A DNA stretch of 64,000 bases from SZUA-584 sp040768905 (GCA_040768905.1 JAXGMA010000001.1:2108001-2172000); one strand, 5' to 3'. Counted from the first letter of the stretch, positions 23,922 through 32,836 are shown. Notes: generated from the letters alone by a model not told the origin. Program-made: numbers and translations.

Positions 23922-25946
23922 TTACGGAGAGAGCAGCGCTTTTGCAATATCAAACTTTACACCGCCCTCTTTTGTCGCCACATCCACCATCACCACCACA
24001 AGGCGGTCGTAATAGCCCTTTGTCCAGTAGCCTGCAAACCATGATATTTCGCGTGATTTATCATCGCCGATCTCAGCTGTACCGGTTTTTCCCGCGATGC
24101 CGACGCCTCTTATGCGCACGGGCTTGCCGGTGCCGTTCTGAACCACATCTTCAAGCATGGGCGCAAGTATGCGCAGGCTGCTTTTTTCCACGGCGCCGCT
24201 CACCCACTCGGCCGCCGCACGCTCGCTCAGCGTCTTGTAATCTTCTCCTTCTATGCGGCATATCTTTTGCACCAGCACCGGCTGCATCATGTCTCCCTTT
24301 CCGTTTGCAAAAGCCGAGTACATCGCCGTAAGCTGCAGCGGCGTGACCAGCAGTTCTCCCTGTCCGTATCCCATGTCTGCCAGCAGTTTGCGCGTGACCA
24401 TCGACGTCGGGTTTACCAGATTGGCTTGTTTGAGAGGCAAATCAAAGGACGCAGCGCTTTTCATGCCAATACTTTCAAGATAGTCAAAGAACCTCTCCTG
24501 CCCCAGCTTTAGCGCTGCGAAAGCAAAATAGATGTTGTCCGAATTGACCATGGCGTTGTCCATCTTCAGCGGCGATCCCGAATCGTCAACGCGTGTGATA
24601 GGCGGATACTTCCAATCACTCTCATCAGGCGTCCATTTATTGTCGATGATCTCCCCTGTAAACTCCGTCTGCACAGAGAGCACGCCTGCCTGCAGCGCAG
24701 CAGCCGCCGTAAAAGGCTTAAGCACGCTGCCGGGCGGGTACAGCCCCTGTGTGGCCCGCGAGAACAGCGGCTGGTTGCTTTCCGCCGCCATCAGATAATC
24801 CCAGGTCTCCTTCGAAACCGGAAATGTGAACAGATTGTTGTCAAACGACGGGTAGGAGGCCATGGCTTCCACAAAGCCCGTGGAAGCATCCATCACAATA
24901 GCCGCGCCCGACTGCCCTTCGCCAAGCAGCGATACCAACAGATCGTAAGCGTCCCGCTGAAGCTGCGGCTTGATCGTAAGCCGAAGATCCTGCCCTTGTT
25001 CCATGGGCTGCTCATACAATGTGCGTATGTTTTTGCCCCATCTGTCCTCGATGCAAACGATTTTTCCGTCTTTACCCTTAAGCTGCGTCTCATAGGAGGC
25101 TTCAAGCCCCGAAAGCCCAAGCTTGTCCGATACGGTATAGCCTTCAGGAAGCGTTTTTTCATCACCATAACCCAAATACCCGATAATATGCGCGGCGCTT
25201 TCACCCAGCACGTAATCGCGTATCGGTGTGTACATCCTGTTGTCGATGCCAAGCCCGTCAATGGAAAGTATGCTTTGTTTTTGTTCCTCATCCAATGAAT
25301 TTGGGGGGAAAGCGCCCAGTACAACGATCTGCGTTTCTTTTGCCAGCGCATTTTCATACTTTTTAATAACTTCGGCTGCATTAAGGGCGGTCAAAGGCTG
25401 CACCGCTTGTGCAACGTCCATAATATTTTCCACCCTGGCAACATCCATGTACAGCGTATCGGCATAAGTATTGGCTGCAAGCAAGCCGCCATCTGCGTCA
25501 AAGATTTCTCCGCGCGACGCCTGCAGCGTCCTTACACGCACGTTGCTGCCCTCTTCCATTTCAGGGAAAATGAGCGATTCGCTCCAATGCACACGACGCT
25601 CGATGCGCCCTGGTATGGTTTTCAATACAAAATCGTTGGAAAAACTGCCGTACTCTTTGGTGTGATATGTGGCCGTATAATAGAAAATGCCATCTTCATC
25701 TGGTTCAGTCAAGCCGCTGATATTAATATCAGTCACGCCGAGCCCGGAAAAAATGGCTTCGTATTTTTGAACAAACGCCTCCTTGCTGATGGCAGAGTCG
25801 GGCTGGCAATAATCCCACATGGCTTCATAGTCCATGGAGACAAACGCCTCAAGATAGGCCGGCACAGCAGCGACAGATGGCTCTCCGCCGCACGCCGCAA
25901 GCACAAAAACAAAGAATATGCATATCAGCATCTTGACGGCACGCAT
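23922..25946 (-). CDS. Class B penicillin-binding protein (PbpA/MecA-N type)
   Basis: A 674-residue peptidoglycan DD-transpeptidase. It begins as a lipoprotein (LAACGG), then an NTF2-like MecA N-terminal domain (about 25-135), a PBP dimerisation domain (about 140-300) and the transpeptidase domain (330-674). Active-site motifs are SVLK (407-410), SDN (469-471) and KTG (620-622). Bacillus PbpA and MecA-like proteins share the NTF2 domain. A lipid anchor instead of an uncleaved membrane helix is unusual but seen in clostridial PBPs. The gene stands alone. Confidence 0.9.
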   Translation of the reverse strand: MRAVKMLICIFFVFVLAACGGEPSVAAVPAYLEAFVSMDYEAMWDYCQPDSAISKEAFVQKYEAIFSGLGVTDINISGLTEPDEDGIFYYTATYHTKEYGSFSNDFVLKTIPGRIERRVHWSESLIFPEMEEGSNVRVRTLQASRGEIFDADGGLLAANTYADTLYMDVARVENIMDVAQAVQPLTALNAAEVIKKYENALAKETQIVVLGAFPPNSLDEEQKQSILSIDGLGIDNRMYTPIRDYVLGESAAHIIGYLGYGDEKTLPEGYTVSDKLGLSGLEASYETQLKGKDGKIVCIEDRWGKNIRTLYEQPMEQGQDLRLTIKPQLQRDAYDLLVSLLGEGQSGAAIVMDASTGFVEAMASYPSFDNNLFTFPVSKETWDYLMAAESNQPLFSRATQGLYPPGSVLKPFTAAAALQAGVLSVQTEFTGEIIDNKWTPDESDWKYPPITRVDDSGSPLKMDNAMVNSDNIYFAFAALKLGQERFFDYLESIGMKSAASFDLPLKQANLVNPTSMVTRKLLADMGYGQGELLVTPLQLTAMYSAFANGKGDMMQPVLVQKICRIEGEDYKTLSERAAAEWVSGAVEKSSLRILAPMLEDVVQNGTGKPVRIRGVGIAGKTGTAEIGDDKSREISWFAGYWTKGYYDRLVVVMVDVATKEGGVKFDIAKALLSP

Positions 25947-26035
25947 GGCTTTGGCCCCCTTCCACTACATGGCGCTATTATACCCAAGCCGCGCCATCGC
26001 CGCAAGCGAACGCGGAGCGGCGGATTCATCCTGCG

Positions 26036-27466
26036 TCATTCTTTATCCAGTACGCCATCGAATAAGGGAAGGCGTTTTGATGATGTGTTGGTGGCCTGCC
26101 TTAAAATAATTCTTTCCATTGTGATATATTTGGTGATGCTGCCCACCTTGAGACCCGTAAGATACATAATTTCATCCAAAGAATAGTTGCATCTGAATAG
26201 CTGTTCTATCAAGCCCCTTCGTACATAAGCAGGGGAGAAGAGTTCCCAGATATCATTTTTGTCATATTCATAAAGCCGGTCAAACACATCGTTGATGGTC
26301 GCTTCTGACACCGGTTTGTATTTCCCCTTGTGAAAAGCCGTAAACACATAGCCTGTTTCGGCCTGCTCTTTTGTTTGTTCAAGTTTGAGCTCATTTAAGT
26401 ATTGCGACAGGGTTTTGTTAAGCTTTATTACCCGGCCACCTGTGGTCGCCGTATTTTTCTTAAGGTCGATGTCGCGCCATTTTAGCTCTTTAATGCCTTT
26501 TCTGTCTAATCCGAATGACACACAGAGCAAAAAGATCGTGGTGTTTCTTAAGGCATTGTCTCTGCTCTTATAAATATCTATGATTTTCAGTATATTTTCT
26601 GCATTGAGATGGCTAATATCCTCTTTCTTTTTTGGCGTAGAAACGACCAAAACTTCTTCATGCGGGTAACTAAAGCTCAAGTCCATCTTCTTTTTCTTTT
26701 TATAAGCGCTGAGCATCCCAAAAATATGTGAAAAATTGTTGTGAATAGATTCTTTGGACCTGATCGGCCTTAAGCTGCTTTTGGCGTCCTGCTTGTATGC
26801 GATAAATCTTGTAAAGTCATCACTGTTTATTTCCCCAAGGCCATTGTACTGTTTCGTGCTGTCAGCATAAAAATCAAAAAACTGATACAACGTGTTTTTG
26901 ACAGCCGGCCAATTATCCTGTGAAGACTTCTCACCAAGCCATGCGCGATACTGCGCGATATCCCGGAAAAACTTGGTTTTTTGTGTGGCGAAAATGTTTT
27001 CTTTATCAAGGTATCTAAAATACTTCAAACTGTTTTTGCTCTTGTCTTTTGATTTGTATATGTCAAACCAAAAAACAACGCTTGGGCTTGGCGCATCATC
27101 GTCTTTGCTCTTTTGCGGCTCGATGCTGCTATTGAGCAGTATATAATCTCGTCCGTTGGTCAGCAGGCCCCACTCGGTACCAAAGCACTCAATGTCGTCA
27201 ACAAGCGCATCGATATATGCACTTGTCAGCTTGGTGTATATGCTTTTTGTCTTGATCAGCAGCTTTTCTTCCGCACTGATCTTGACTGCCATATCATAGC
27301 GGTTTTCATCGGCCTTTCCGTCAAAATCAAAATCCATGGCATCGTATCCGAGCTCTTTGAGCAGCACATTGCAGACGATGGAATATTTGACATCATTCGC
27401 GGTGAGCCGCTGGTTGCCTGTCAGATGCTCATATGTCCGCCGCAGATTTTTGATCACTGTGTCCAT
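26036..27466 (-). CDS. HsdR_N-like nuclease-fold domain fused to a tyrosine-recombinase-like domain
   Basis: A 476-residue protein with an unusual layout. Residues about 20-115 resemble the N-terminal nuclease domain of type I restriction HsdR: RYDMAV, then LLIKTKS, then EWGLLTNGRDYILL. In active enzymes the second part is ExK; here it is KTK, so the nuclease site looks degenerate. A long middle region (150-285) resembles an integrase core-binding domain. Residues about 285-450 resemble the catalytic domain of tyrosine recombinases (FGLDRKGIKELKWRDIDL, PAYVRRG, and TKYI with Tyr447), but the HxxR histidine is replaced. No element, tRNA or repeat pair flanks it, so it is not an obvious integrase. 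It may be a regulatory or defence protein. The function is unknown. Confidence 0.65.
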   Translation of the reverse strand: MDTVIKNLRRTYEHLTGNQRLTANDVKYSIVCNVLLKELGYDAMDFDFDGKADENRYDMAVKISAEEKLLIKTKSIYTKLTSAYIDALVDDIECFGTEWGLLTNGRDYILLNSSIEPQKSKDDDAPSPSVVFWFDIYKSKDKSKNSLKYFRYLDKENIFATQKTKFFRDIAQYRAWLGEKSSQDNWPAVKNTLYQFFDFYADSTKQYNGLGEINSDDFTRFIAYKQDAKSSLRPIRSKESIHNNFSHIFGMLSAYKKKKKMDLSFSYPHEEVLVVSTPKKKEDISHLNAENILKIIDIYKSRDNALRNTTIFLLCVSFGLDRKGIKELKWRDIDLKKNTATTGGRVIKLNKTLSQYLNELKLEQTKEQAETGYVFTAFHKGKYKPVSEATINDVFDRLYEYDKNDIWELFSPAYVRRGLIEQLFRCNYSLDEIMYLTGLKVGSITKYITMERIILRQATNTSSKRLPLFDGVLDKE

Positions 27467-27541
27467 GGCTTATCAACCCCGTTCCCTTTTGATAAACATG
27501 TTACTATGAGGTGAGCAAAAAGTAAATAAGAATCAGAATCG

Positions 27542-27572
27542 ACATTGACGTTGATTTCAAAACCGTCAATGT
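27542..27572. repeat. Nine-base inverted repeat upstream of the fusion gene
   Basis: ACATTGACG (27542-27550) and CGTCAATGT (27564-27572) are perfect complements with a 13-base spacer, 76 bases before the start of the fusion gene. There is no T run on either strand, so it is not a terminator. It could be an operator or a recombination site. Confidence 0.5.
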
Positions 27573-27635
27573 TCATTTTGGATGGTTTTGTTGTTGCAAA
27601 TTAGGCGGTATGGCCTGCTTGCTCTTTGCTTCCGC

Positions 27636-28091
27636 TCAAGCTTTTATAAATATCCGTGCGATGGCGTTTGCTATCTGATCCCGCGCCTTTCTGTATGCGT
27701 CAATGCCTCCGCCGTACGGATCCTCCACATCATAGCCCGGCTTGGAGGGAATGCCTTTTTCTCCCGCTGCATAACCTAAAAGCGTATGCATTTTGTGCGT
27801 CTGCCCGGGCGCTGCGGACTTCATGGCCACGATGTGCCCCGCTTCCATCGCTAAAATGATATCAGCCCATTTTGCAGCTCGCGCATCAAACCGCCGCGAA
27901 CGGTGCGCGGAAAGATCGATGGCCGCTTCCTTGAGCGCGGCCACTGCGTTTTTCGAAGCAGGCATACCGTCATACGCAAAAGTGCCCGCAGACGCAAACA
28001 CCATGCGGCCATCATCTGCCGCAGCAGCAGCGATTTTTTCTGCCATGGGGCTTCTGCATGTATTGCCGGTACACACAAACAAAATGTTCAC
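27636..28091 (-). CDS. Low-molecular-weight phosphatase, YwlE-like (protein arginine phosphatase type)
   Basis: A 151-residue phosphatase of the LMW-PTP fold. The phosphate loop CTGNTCRSPMAEK (CX5R; Cys7, Arg13 or so) has a threonine in the position that distinguishes YwlE arginine phosphatases. The general acid is in DVEDPYGG. YwlE removes phosphoarginine marks made by McsB in protein quality control. It lies 11 bases after a Sua5/YwlC gene; ywlC and ywlE are also neighbours in Bacillus, which supports the call. A tyrosine phosphatase is the alternative. Confidence 0.8.
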   Translation of the reverse strand: MNILFVCTGNTCRSPMAEKIAAAAADDGRMVFASAGTFAYDGMPASKNAVAALKEAAIDLSAHRSRRFDARAAKWADIILAMEAGHIVAMKSAAPGQTHKMHTLLGYAAGEKGIPSKPGYDVEDPYGGGIDAYRKARDQIANAIARIFIKA

Positions 28092-28102
28092 AGCCTGCCT
28101 CC

Positions 28103-29131
28103 TTACACCTTGACGATATTGTATGACGCCGCTTTGTATACCCTGTTCATCACGGCGTAGCCTATGCCCTCCTTTGGAACCGCTTCAAAATAGATGCGCG
28201 AATACTGCTGCTCATCAGCGGCACGCAGCAGCGCATACAGTTTTTTTGCGGCCTCGCCCGGATCGCCGCTTGAGCCTGTGATCACAATATCCCTGCGTCC
28301 GTAATATCTCTTGTTTTCACGCAATGCCATGACAAGCGGCTTTTCGCCCTTCTTTAAATCCTTATCATAAAGGTATTTGATGGCCTCCGCGACCGATACT
28401 GCCTGGCCTTCCACAACGGTCACCATGGCCAAAGGCGCATAATGGCGGTATTTCATGCCGGGAGAAGCCGGCGCGGCATTTGACACAAATTCAGCGCTTG
28501 CGTTCTCAACACTGCCGATACACTCTTCGATCATTTGCTGCGTCACCACGCCCGGGCGCAGTATCACCGGCACATCTGCCGTCAGATCTATGACTGTGGA
28601 TTCAAGCCCGACGCTGCATGCGCCGCCGTCGATTACAAACAGCGCATCGCCGAAATCCTTCGCCACATGCGCCGCGGTTGTGGGGCTCGGGCTGCCGGAT
28701 TTGTTCGCGCTCGGTGCAGCGAGAGGCACGCCCGCCGCGGAAATAAGGCTCAGCGCTGTGTCGCAGTCAGGCATTCTGATACCCACCGTATCAAGTCCCG
28801 CGGTGACGATAAGCGGCAGGGTTCTCAGGCTTTTTACCACAAGCGTCAGTGGCCCCGGCCAAAACCTTTCAGCAAGCGCTTGAGCGCATTCATTCATCAC
28901 GCCTGTCTGCCGCGCCATCATTAGCCCATCCACATGCACGATGAGCGGGTTGTCATCCGGCCGCCCTTTTACAGTAAAAATGCGCGAAACAGCCTCCGCG
29001 TCAAGCGCATTGGCCGCAAGGCCGTACACCGTTTCGGTCGGCATCGCCACAAGGCCGCCTTCTATTATGATGTGCGCCGCTTTTTCAATGATGTGCGCGT
29101 CCGTCATCTTCATAATCATTTGTTTATTCAT
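28103..29131 (-). CDS. L-threonylcarbamoyladenylate synthase (Sua5/YwlC type)
   Basis: A 342-residue enzyme that makes threonylcarbamoyl-AMP from threonine, bicarbonate and ATP for t6A37 on ANN-decoding tRNAs. The YrdC domain (about 10-205) shows MPTETVYGLAANA, KGRPDDNPLIVHV and APSANKSGSPSPT. A C-terminal Sua5 domain (about 220-342) is present, so it is the long type. The exact start among several close ATG codons (29131 and others up to MTDAH) is uncertain because no strong ribosome site is visible. It is upstream of the YwlE-like gene. Confidence 0.92.
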   Translation of the reverse strand: MNKQMIMKMTDAHIIEKAAHIIIEGGLVAMPTETVYGLAANALDAEAVSRIFTVKGRPDDNPLIVHVDGLMMARQTGVMNECAQALAERFWPGPLTLVVKSLRTLPLIVTAGLDTVGIRMPDCDTALSLISAAGVPLAAPSANKSGSPSPTTAAHVAKDFGDALFVIDGGACSVGLESTVIDLTADVPVILRPGVVTQQMIEECIGSVENASAEFVSNAAPASPGMKYRHYAPLAMVTVVEGQAVSVAEAIKYLYDKDLKKGEKPLVMALRENKRYYGRRDIVITGSSGDPGEAAKKLYALLRAADEQQYSRIYFEAVPKEGIGYAVMNRVYKAASYNIVKV

Positions 29132-29154
29132 TCTACAATGTGCTTATGCAAAAA

Positions 29155-29898
29155 TCAATCGAGTGCCTCAAGCTGTATGCCGCCCGCCGCACCGCACATG
29201 CCTTGCGCCACAGCCACAGCGCCGACAACGCCGCCAATGCGCATGACCTTTTCAAGAGCACGGTCTATGTCCGCCGCCGATTTTATCTCGTTGCCCAGCC
29301 GTGTGGCACACGCGTCCGCAAGACACGCATCCTTCGAAACCACCACCGCAGCGTCCGCCTTGCCAAAGCTCAAAGAATGCCCGACCGTTCCTGCCGATGT
29401 GCACACAGCGAGCGGCGCTTCGCGCGTATCTGCCACTATGCCGACTTTTAAGCTCAAAGGGCTTTTGCCTGCATATACGGCAATTGTTTTCACCGACTCG
29501 GTTTTTAGAAATATGTCTCCGCCGTTTTCCACGATCACCTGTTGCGCATCTTTGAGCAAAACATGGCCGACATGCGCCGCAAACGCACCCGCAACGGCCG
29601 CCATAGGCCCCACGCCGGCTGCTTGTGCCGCAAAGCACATGCTTCGTACAACTTTTGGCGCTGCTTTTCCCGGCGCAACCGGCACAAAGCTTTCTGCAAA
29701 CGCAGGATTCCCTGCAATGTACTTTTCCAGCTGCCCGTACAACTCTTTGACGGCTTCAAGCGCTTGTTTCTCCATCTTTTTTTCCGCGCATATGAAAAGC
29801 TCGGTCTGCTTGTACTGCGTTTGCCAGCAAGCAAGCTCCGAGGCAATCAAACGGCGGTATATGTTTCTGTCTGAAAAATCAAAGAAGGACTTCGTCAA
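29155..29898 (-). CDS. UPF0280 (COG2122) protein, ApbE-like
   Basis: A 247-residue protein of UPF0280/COG2122, distantly related to the FAD:protein FMN transferase ApbE. It has VGPMAAVAGAFA, VENGGDIFL (a region equivalent to the ApbE flavin site) and TSAGTVGHSLSFG. In methanogens the COG2122 protein has been linked genetically to homocysteine formation together with the DUF39 and NIL-ferredoxin proteins, and exactly those two genes lie directly upstream here. The start is a TTG at 29898, overlapping the end of the ferredoxin gene by 20 bases. Its precise step is not settled. Confidence 0.82.
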   Translation of the reverse strand: MTKSFFDFSDRNIYRRLIASELACWQTQYKQTELFICAEKKMEKQALEAVKELYGQLEKYIAGNPAFAESFVPVAPGKAAPKVVRSMCFAAQAAGVGPMAAVAGAFAAHVGHVLLKDAQQVIVENGGDIFLKTESVKTIAVYAGKSPLSLKVGIVADTREAPLAVCTSAGTVGHSLSFGKADAAVVVSKDACLADACATRLGNEIKSAADIDRALEKVMRIGGVVGAVAVAQGMCGAAGGIQLEALD

Positions 29899-30301
29899 AG
29901 CTTTTAATGGCCCGCGCCGGGCAGGCTTTCACACAATGTCCGCAGAGCAGGCATTTTTCCATATCGAATTCGAGCTCCCACGTTTGCCTGTTCATCACAA
30001 GCGCGCCCGAAGGGCAAACGGAAGTGCAGGCACCGCAATGCATGCACTTATCTTCGTAGCGTATCACACTGTCTTTGTATATCTTTATGTCGATGTCCTG
30101 CTGCTCCAAAAAATCAAGGCTTTTCTGTATGTCTGCTTCGCTGCCCGTAAGTTCAAGTATGATGTTGCCCGTTTTGCCGGGTGAGATCCTTGCTTTTAAT
30201 ATGTTCAAATCAACGCCGAACCGCACAAGCTTTGCGACGAAAGGTTTGTCAGTTTTTTCGGGCGGAAATTCAAGCCCTATTTTTATGCGTGTGGTATCCA
30301 T
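29879..30301 (-). CDS. NIL-domain ferredoxin (homocysteine biosynthesis partner)
   Basis: A 140-residue protein with an N-terminal NIL domain (about 1-75, LVRFGVDLNILKARI and TGNIILELTG) and a C-terminal 2x[4Fe-4S] ferredoxin (CMHCGACTSVCPSGAL and CLLCGHCVKACP, with all eight cysteines). In methanogens this protein pairs with a DUF39 protein to put sulfide onto aspartate semialdehyde and reduce it to homocysteine. The second of two adjacent ATGs (30301) has better spacing from GGAG. Its start overlaps the stop of the DUF39 gene. Confidence 0.88.
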   Translation of the reverse strand: MDTTRIKIGLEFPPEKTDKPFVAKLVRFGVDLNILKARISPGKTGNIILELTGSEADIQKSLDFLEQQDIDIKIYKDSVIRYEDKCMHCGACTSVCPSGALVMNRQTWELEFDMEKCLLCGHCVKACPARAIKSFDEVLL

Positions 30302-31461
30302 CATTTCTCCTCTTTGGCGTTAAGTCCGTTGAATCTGTCCCTGAACGGCAGCGCTGCCACAGCCTGCGTCATCTCAAATGAACCGTCAAGCAATTTCCCG
30401 CGCAGTTCCCCGGCAATCAGCCGCGCCTTATAGAGGCTGGAAAGCGGAGCCGTCCGCACTTTTTTGCCGCCGATCTCCACTTCTCCGGAACGCAGCTGCG
30501 CGTATGAGACACGGCAAATCATCGGCCTTGACCGTGTGCTGGTGCCGTAGTCGTACACACAGGTATAAAGACGCTCATCAGGTACGGCGATATCCGCCAT
30601 CATATCCTCATCTATCACAGGCAGCGGCACGCCGATACCGACATATAAAGACGGGCCGTAGCCGTCAAACGTGGCGGCTTTGATATACTCGCTCTTCATG
30701 CCTTTTAAATCGCCCATCACCGCAAGCGTATAACCGGCGTATTGCACATCGCCGTTTTCGAGCTGCTCAGCTTTGTTGACGGCCTGCGTGCCTTCAAAAA
30801 CCACATAGCCTTCTCCGCCGCAGAGCAGTATGCGCGTGCCGATGCCGATGGTGCGCAGATGCGGGTCTTTAAGCAGCGGCGAAAGCGCGCCCGCCGTGGA
30901 GTAGGTGATGTTGCCTGTGTGGGGCAGCAGCGTTCCCATATATGTGCGTTTTGTTTTGCTTGTTGTATTGGTGGCCGCGGCATAGTTCTGGTATGCGTTG
31001 CGCGGATTAAAAAGATACGCCTGATTAAGCTCGCTAAGCGTTAACTTGGTATGTATGCTTTGGCGCGCATAGCAGTCCGTACCTGCCGAGTAGGCACACA
31101 GCTCAATTGGCTTGCCCGCGACAAGGTCTTCGATCACATGCGCACCGCCGTATTCTATGCCTGTTGTTTTGCCGGGCTGCGTCGCGCCGATATACGTATC
31201 CACAGCCGCAAGCCCGCCGTAAGCTTCCACGCCGTTCAAAGCTATCTCGCTCATGCGGATAGGCGGCTCCGAATGCCCGAAATTGAGCATCGCGCCCGAA
31301 GAGCACATAGCGCCGAACGTCGCAGCAGTCACCACATCGATTTTTTTAGCGCACGCGGCAACACCCTGCTCTTTCGCCATGGCCACGGCTTCCTCAGCCG
31401 TAAATACGACGGCTTTGCCTTTTTTGAGTTTTTCGTTGATTTCCGCTATCGTTTTTGCCAC
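30301..31461 (-). CDS. Homocysteine biosynthesis protein (DUF39/HcyBio)
   Basis: A 386-residue protein of the DUF39 family without the CBS pair found in the archaeal form. TAATFGAMCSSGAMLNFGH contains the conserved cysteine region proposed to carry sulfur. Work in Methanosarcina assigned DUF39 plus NIL-ferredoxin to anaerobic conversion of aspartate semialdehyde and sulfide to homocysteine. All three genes (DUF39, NIL-ferredoxin, UPF0280) form one tight operon here. The start is a GTG at 31461 with GGAGG six bases upstream. A promoter (TTGTAC, 17, TAAAAT) lies at 31530-31558. Confidence 0.88.
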   Translation of the reverse strand: MAKTIAEINEKLKKGKAVVFTAEEAVAMAKEQGVAACAKKIDVVTAATFGAMCSSGAMLNFGHSEPPIRMSEIALNGVEAYGGLAAVDTYIGATQPGKTTGIEYGGAHVIEDLVAGKPIELCAYSAGTDCYARQSIHTKLTLSELNQAYLFNPRNAYQNYAAATNTTSKTKRTYMGTLLPHTGNITYSTAGALSPLLKDPHLRTIGIGTRILLCGGEGYVVFEGTQAVNKAEQLENGDVQYAGYTLAVMGDLKGMKSEYIKAATFDGYGPSLYVGIGVPLPVIDEDMMADIAVPDERLYTCVYDYGTSTRSRPMICRVSYAQLRSGEVEIGGKKVRTAPLSSLYKARLIAGELRGKLLDGSFEMTQAVAALPFRDRFNGLNAKEEK

Positions 31462-31485
31462 TTGCAGCCTCCGTGCGCATCATTT

Positions 31486-31504
31486 CCGCGGCAAATAACC
31501 GCGG
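31486..31504 (-). promoter_or_regulatory. Hairpin in the leader of the homocysteine operon
   Basis: Two CCGCGG hexamers separated by seven bases form a strong hairpin between the promoter and the start codon. There is no T run. Confidence 0.4.
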
Positions 31505-31529
31505 ATCACAGCCAAAATACTATTTATGT

Positions 31530-31558
31530 ATTTTACTACTTTTCACAGCGCGGTACAA
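31530..31558 (-). promoter_or_regulatory. Promoter of the homocysteine operon
   Basis: On the minus strand TTGTAC (31558-31553), 17 bases, TAAAAT (31535-31530). Confidence 0.6.
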
Positions 31559-31594
31559 CCGAAAAAAATTTGCCGGCTGCAATTCGAACTAGAT

Positions 31595-31623
31595 TTGCTT
31601 TTATGCCTTCGCACAGCTATAAT
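31595..31623 (+). promoter_or_regulatory. Promoter of ychF
   Basis: TTGCTT (31595-31600), 17 bases, TATAAT (31618-31623), 30 bases before the ychF start. Confidence 0.65.
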
Positions 31624-31653
31624 AGCTTGGATAATAAAAGAAGCGAGGCAATT

Positions 31654-32754
31654 ATGAAGCTTGGCATCGTCGGCCTGCCCAATGTGGGCAAATCATCGCT
31701 GTTCAACGCATTGACGTGCGCGGGCGCAGCGAGTGAAAACTATCCTTTCTGCACCATTGAGCCCAATGTGGGCATCGTGTCCGTGCCAGATAAACGCATG
31801 GACTTTCTTAAAAAGCTTTACAACCCGGCAAAATACACGCCTGCCGTGATCGAATTCGTAGACATTGCTGGGCTGGTTAAGGGCGCAAGCCGCGGCGAAG
31901 GGCTGGGCAACCGCTTTCTCTCGCACATCCGCGAGGTGGACGCCGTTCTGCATGTGGTGCGCTGCTTTCAAAACGATGATGTGGCGCATGTGGACGGCAG
32001 CATCGGCAGCGCGCGCGATGCCGAGACCATCAATTTTGAGCTGATATTTGCCGACATCGAGACCGTTGAAAAGCGGCTGCTGCGCTCCGAGAAGATGATC
32101 AAGACAGGCGATAAAAAATATGTGTTTGAATGCGATACGCTTTTGAAAATAAAAAACGCGCTGGAGTCAGGCATTTTTGCCTCCGCCGTTGATTTGAACG
32201 ATGCAGAGCAGGCGCTTTTAGGCGAACTTTTCTTGCTGACCGCCAAGCCGGTGCTCTATGCCGCAAATATTTCGGAAGAAGACGCCACATCTGCCGACTT
32301 ATACGCGCTCCCGCAGGTGGCTGCGCTGTGCGGTTTGGCCCAAAAGCAGGGCGCCCAGGTTATGGCAGTATGCGCGCGGCTTGAAGAAGAGATTTCCGCA
32401 CTGCCCGAGAGCGAACGCCAGGCGTTTCTTCGTGAACTGGGCGTCGCGCAGAGTGCGCTTTATTTGCTGGTAAAAAAAAGCTACAAGCTTTTGGGCCTCA
32501 TCAGCTTTTTAACGGCGGGTGAAAAGGAGGTGCGCGCATGGACGATCACACAAGGTACAAAAGCGCCAAGAGCGGCAGGCAAGATCCACACCGATTTTGA
32601 ACGCGGCTTCATACGCGCGGAGATCGTCGCTTTCGATGACCTGCAAGCCTGCGGCGATATGGCTGCGGCGCGTGCGCGCGGCCTGGTGCGCCAGGAGGGG
32701 AAGGACTATGTGATGCACGACGGTGACGTGACACTTTTTAAATTCAACGTATAA
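31654..32754 (+). CDS. ychF: Redox-regulated ATPase YchF
   Basis: A 366-residue Obg-family P-loop protein. GLPNVGKSS (7-15) and the switch region DIAGLVKGASRGEGLGN are canonical. The base-specificity motif is NISE in place of NKxD, which is what makes YchF prefer ATP. A coiled-coil region (about 130-200) and a C-terminal TGS domain (about 280-366; AWTITQGTKAPRAAG) complete the family layout. YchF associates with ribosomes and affects translation under stress. The ATG at 31654 has GAGG upstream. The gene is monocistronic. Confidence 0.95.
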   Translation: MKLGIVGLPNVGKSSLFNALTCAGAASENYPFCTIEPNVGIVSVPDKRMDFLKKLYNPAKYTPAVIEFVDIAGLVKGASRGEGLGNRFLSHIREVDAVLHVVRCFQNDDVAHVDGSIGSARDAETINFELIFADIETVEKRLLRSEKMIKTGDKKYVFECDTLLKIKNALESGIFASAVDLNDAEQALLGELFLLTAKPVLYAANISEEDATSADLYALPQVAALCGLAQKQGAQVMAVCARLEEEISALPESERQAFLRELGVAQSALYLLVKKSYKLLGLISFLTAGEKEVRAWTITQGTKAPRAAGKIHTDFERGFIRAEIVAFDDLQACGDMAAARARGLVRQEGKDYVMHDGDVTLFKFNV

Positions 32755-32779
32755 TTCCAAATGAATGTTAAGATAAAAG

Positions 32780-32819
32780 AAAAAACCCCTTTGAACAATG
32801 TTCTAAACGGGGCTTTTTT
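32780..32819. terminator. Bidirectional terminator between ychF and the cyclophilin gene
   Basis: CCCC and GGGG plus inner GAAC/GTTC pairs form the stem, with T runs on both strands. It serves two convergent genes. Confidence 0.8.
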
Positions 32820-32836
32820 AATTGGCTTTGTGCATT

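Noticed and set aside
28934..30184. 416-codon plus-strand frame opposite the homocysteine operon
   Set aside because: Antisense of three well-supported genes; Cys/Ala/Arg-rich composition typical of shadows.
31051..31653. Upstream extension of ychF by 201 codons
   Set aside because: It overlaps the divergent DUF39 gene and its promoter; the ychF family begins at 31654, with a ribosome site and promoter in front.
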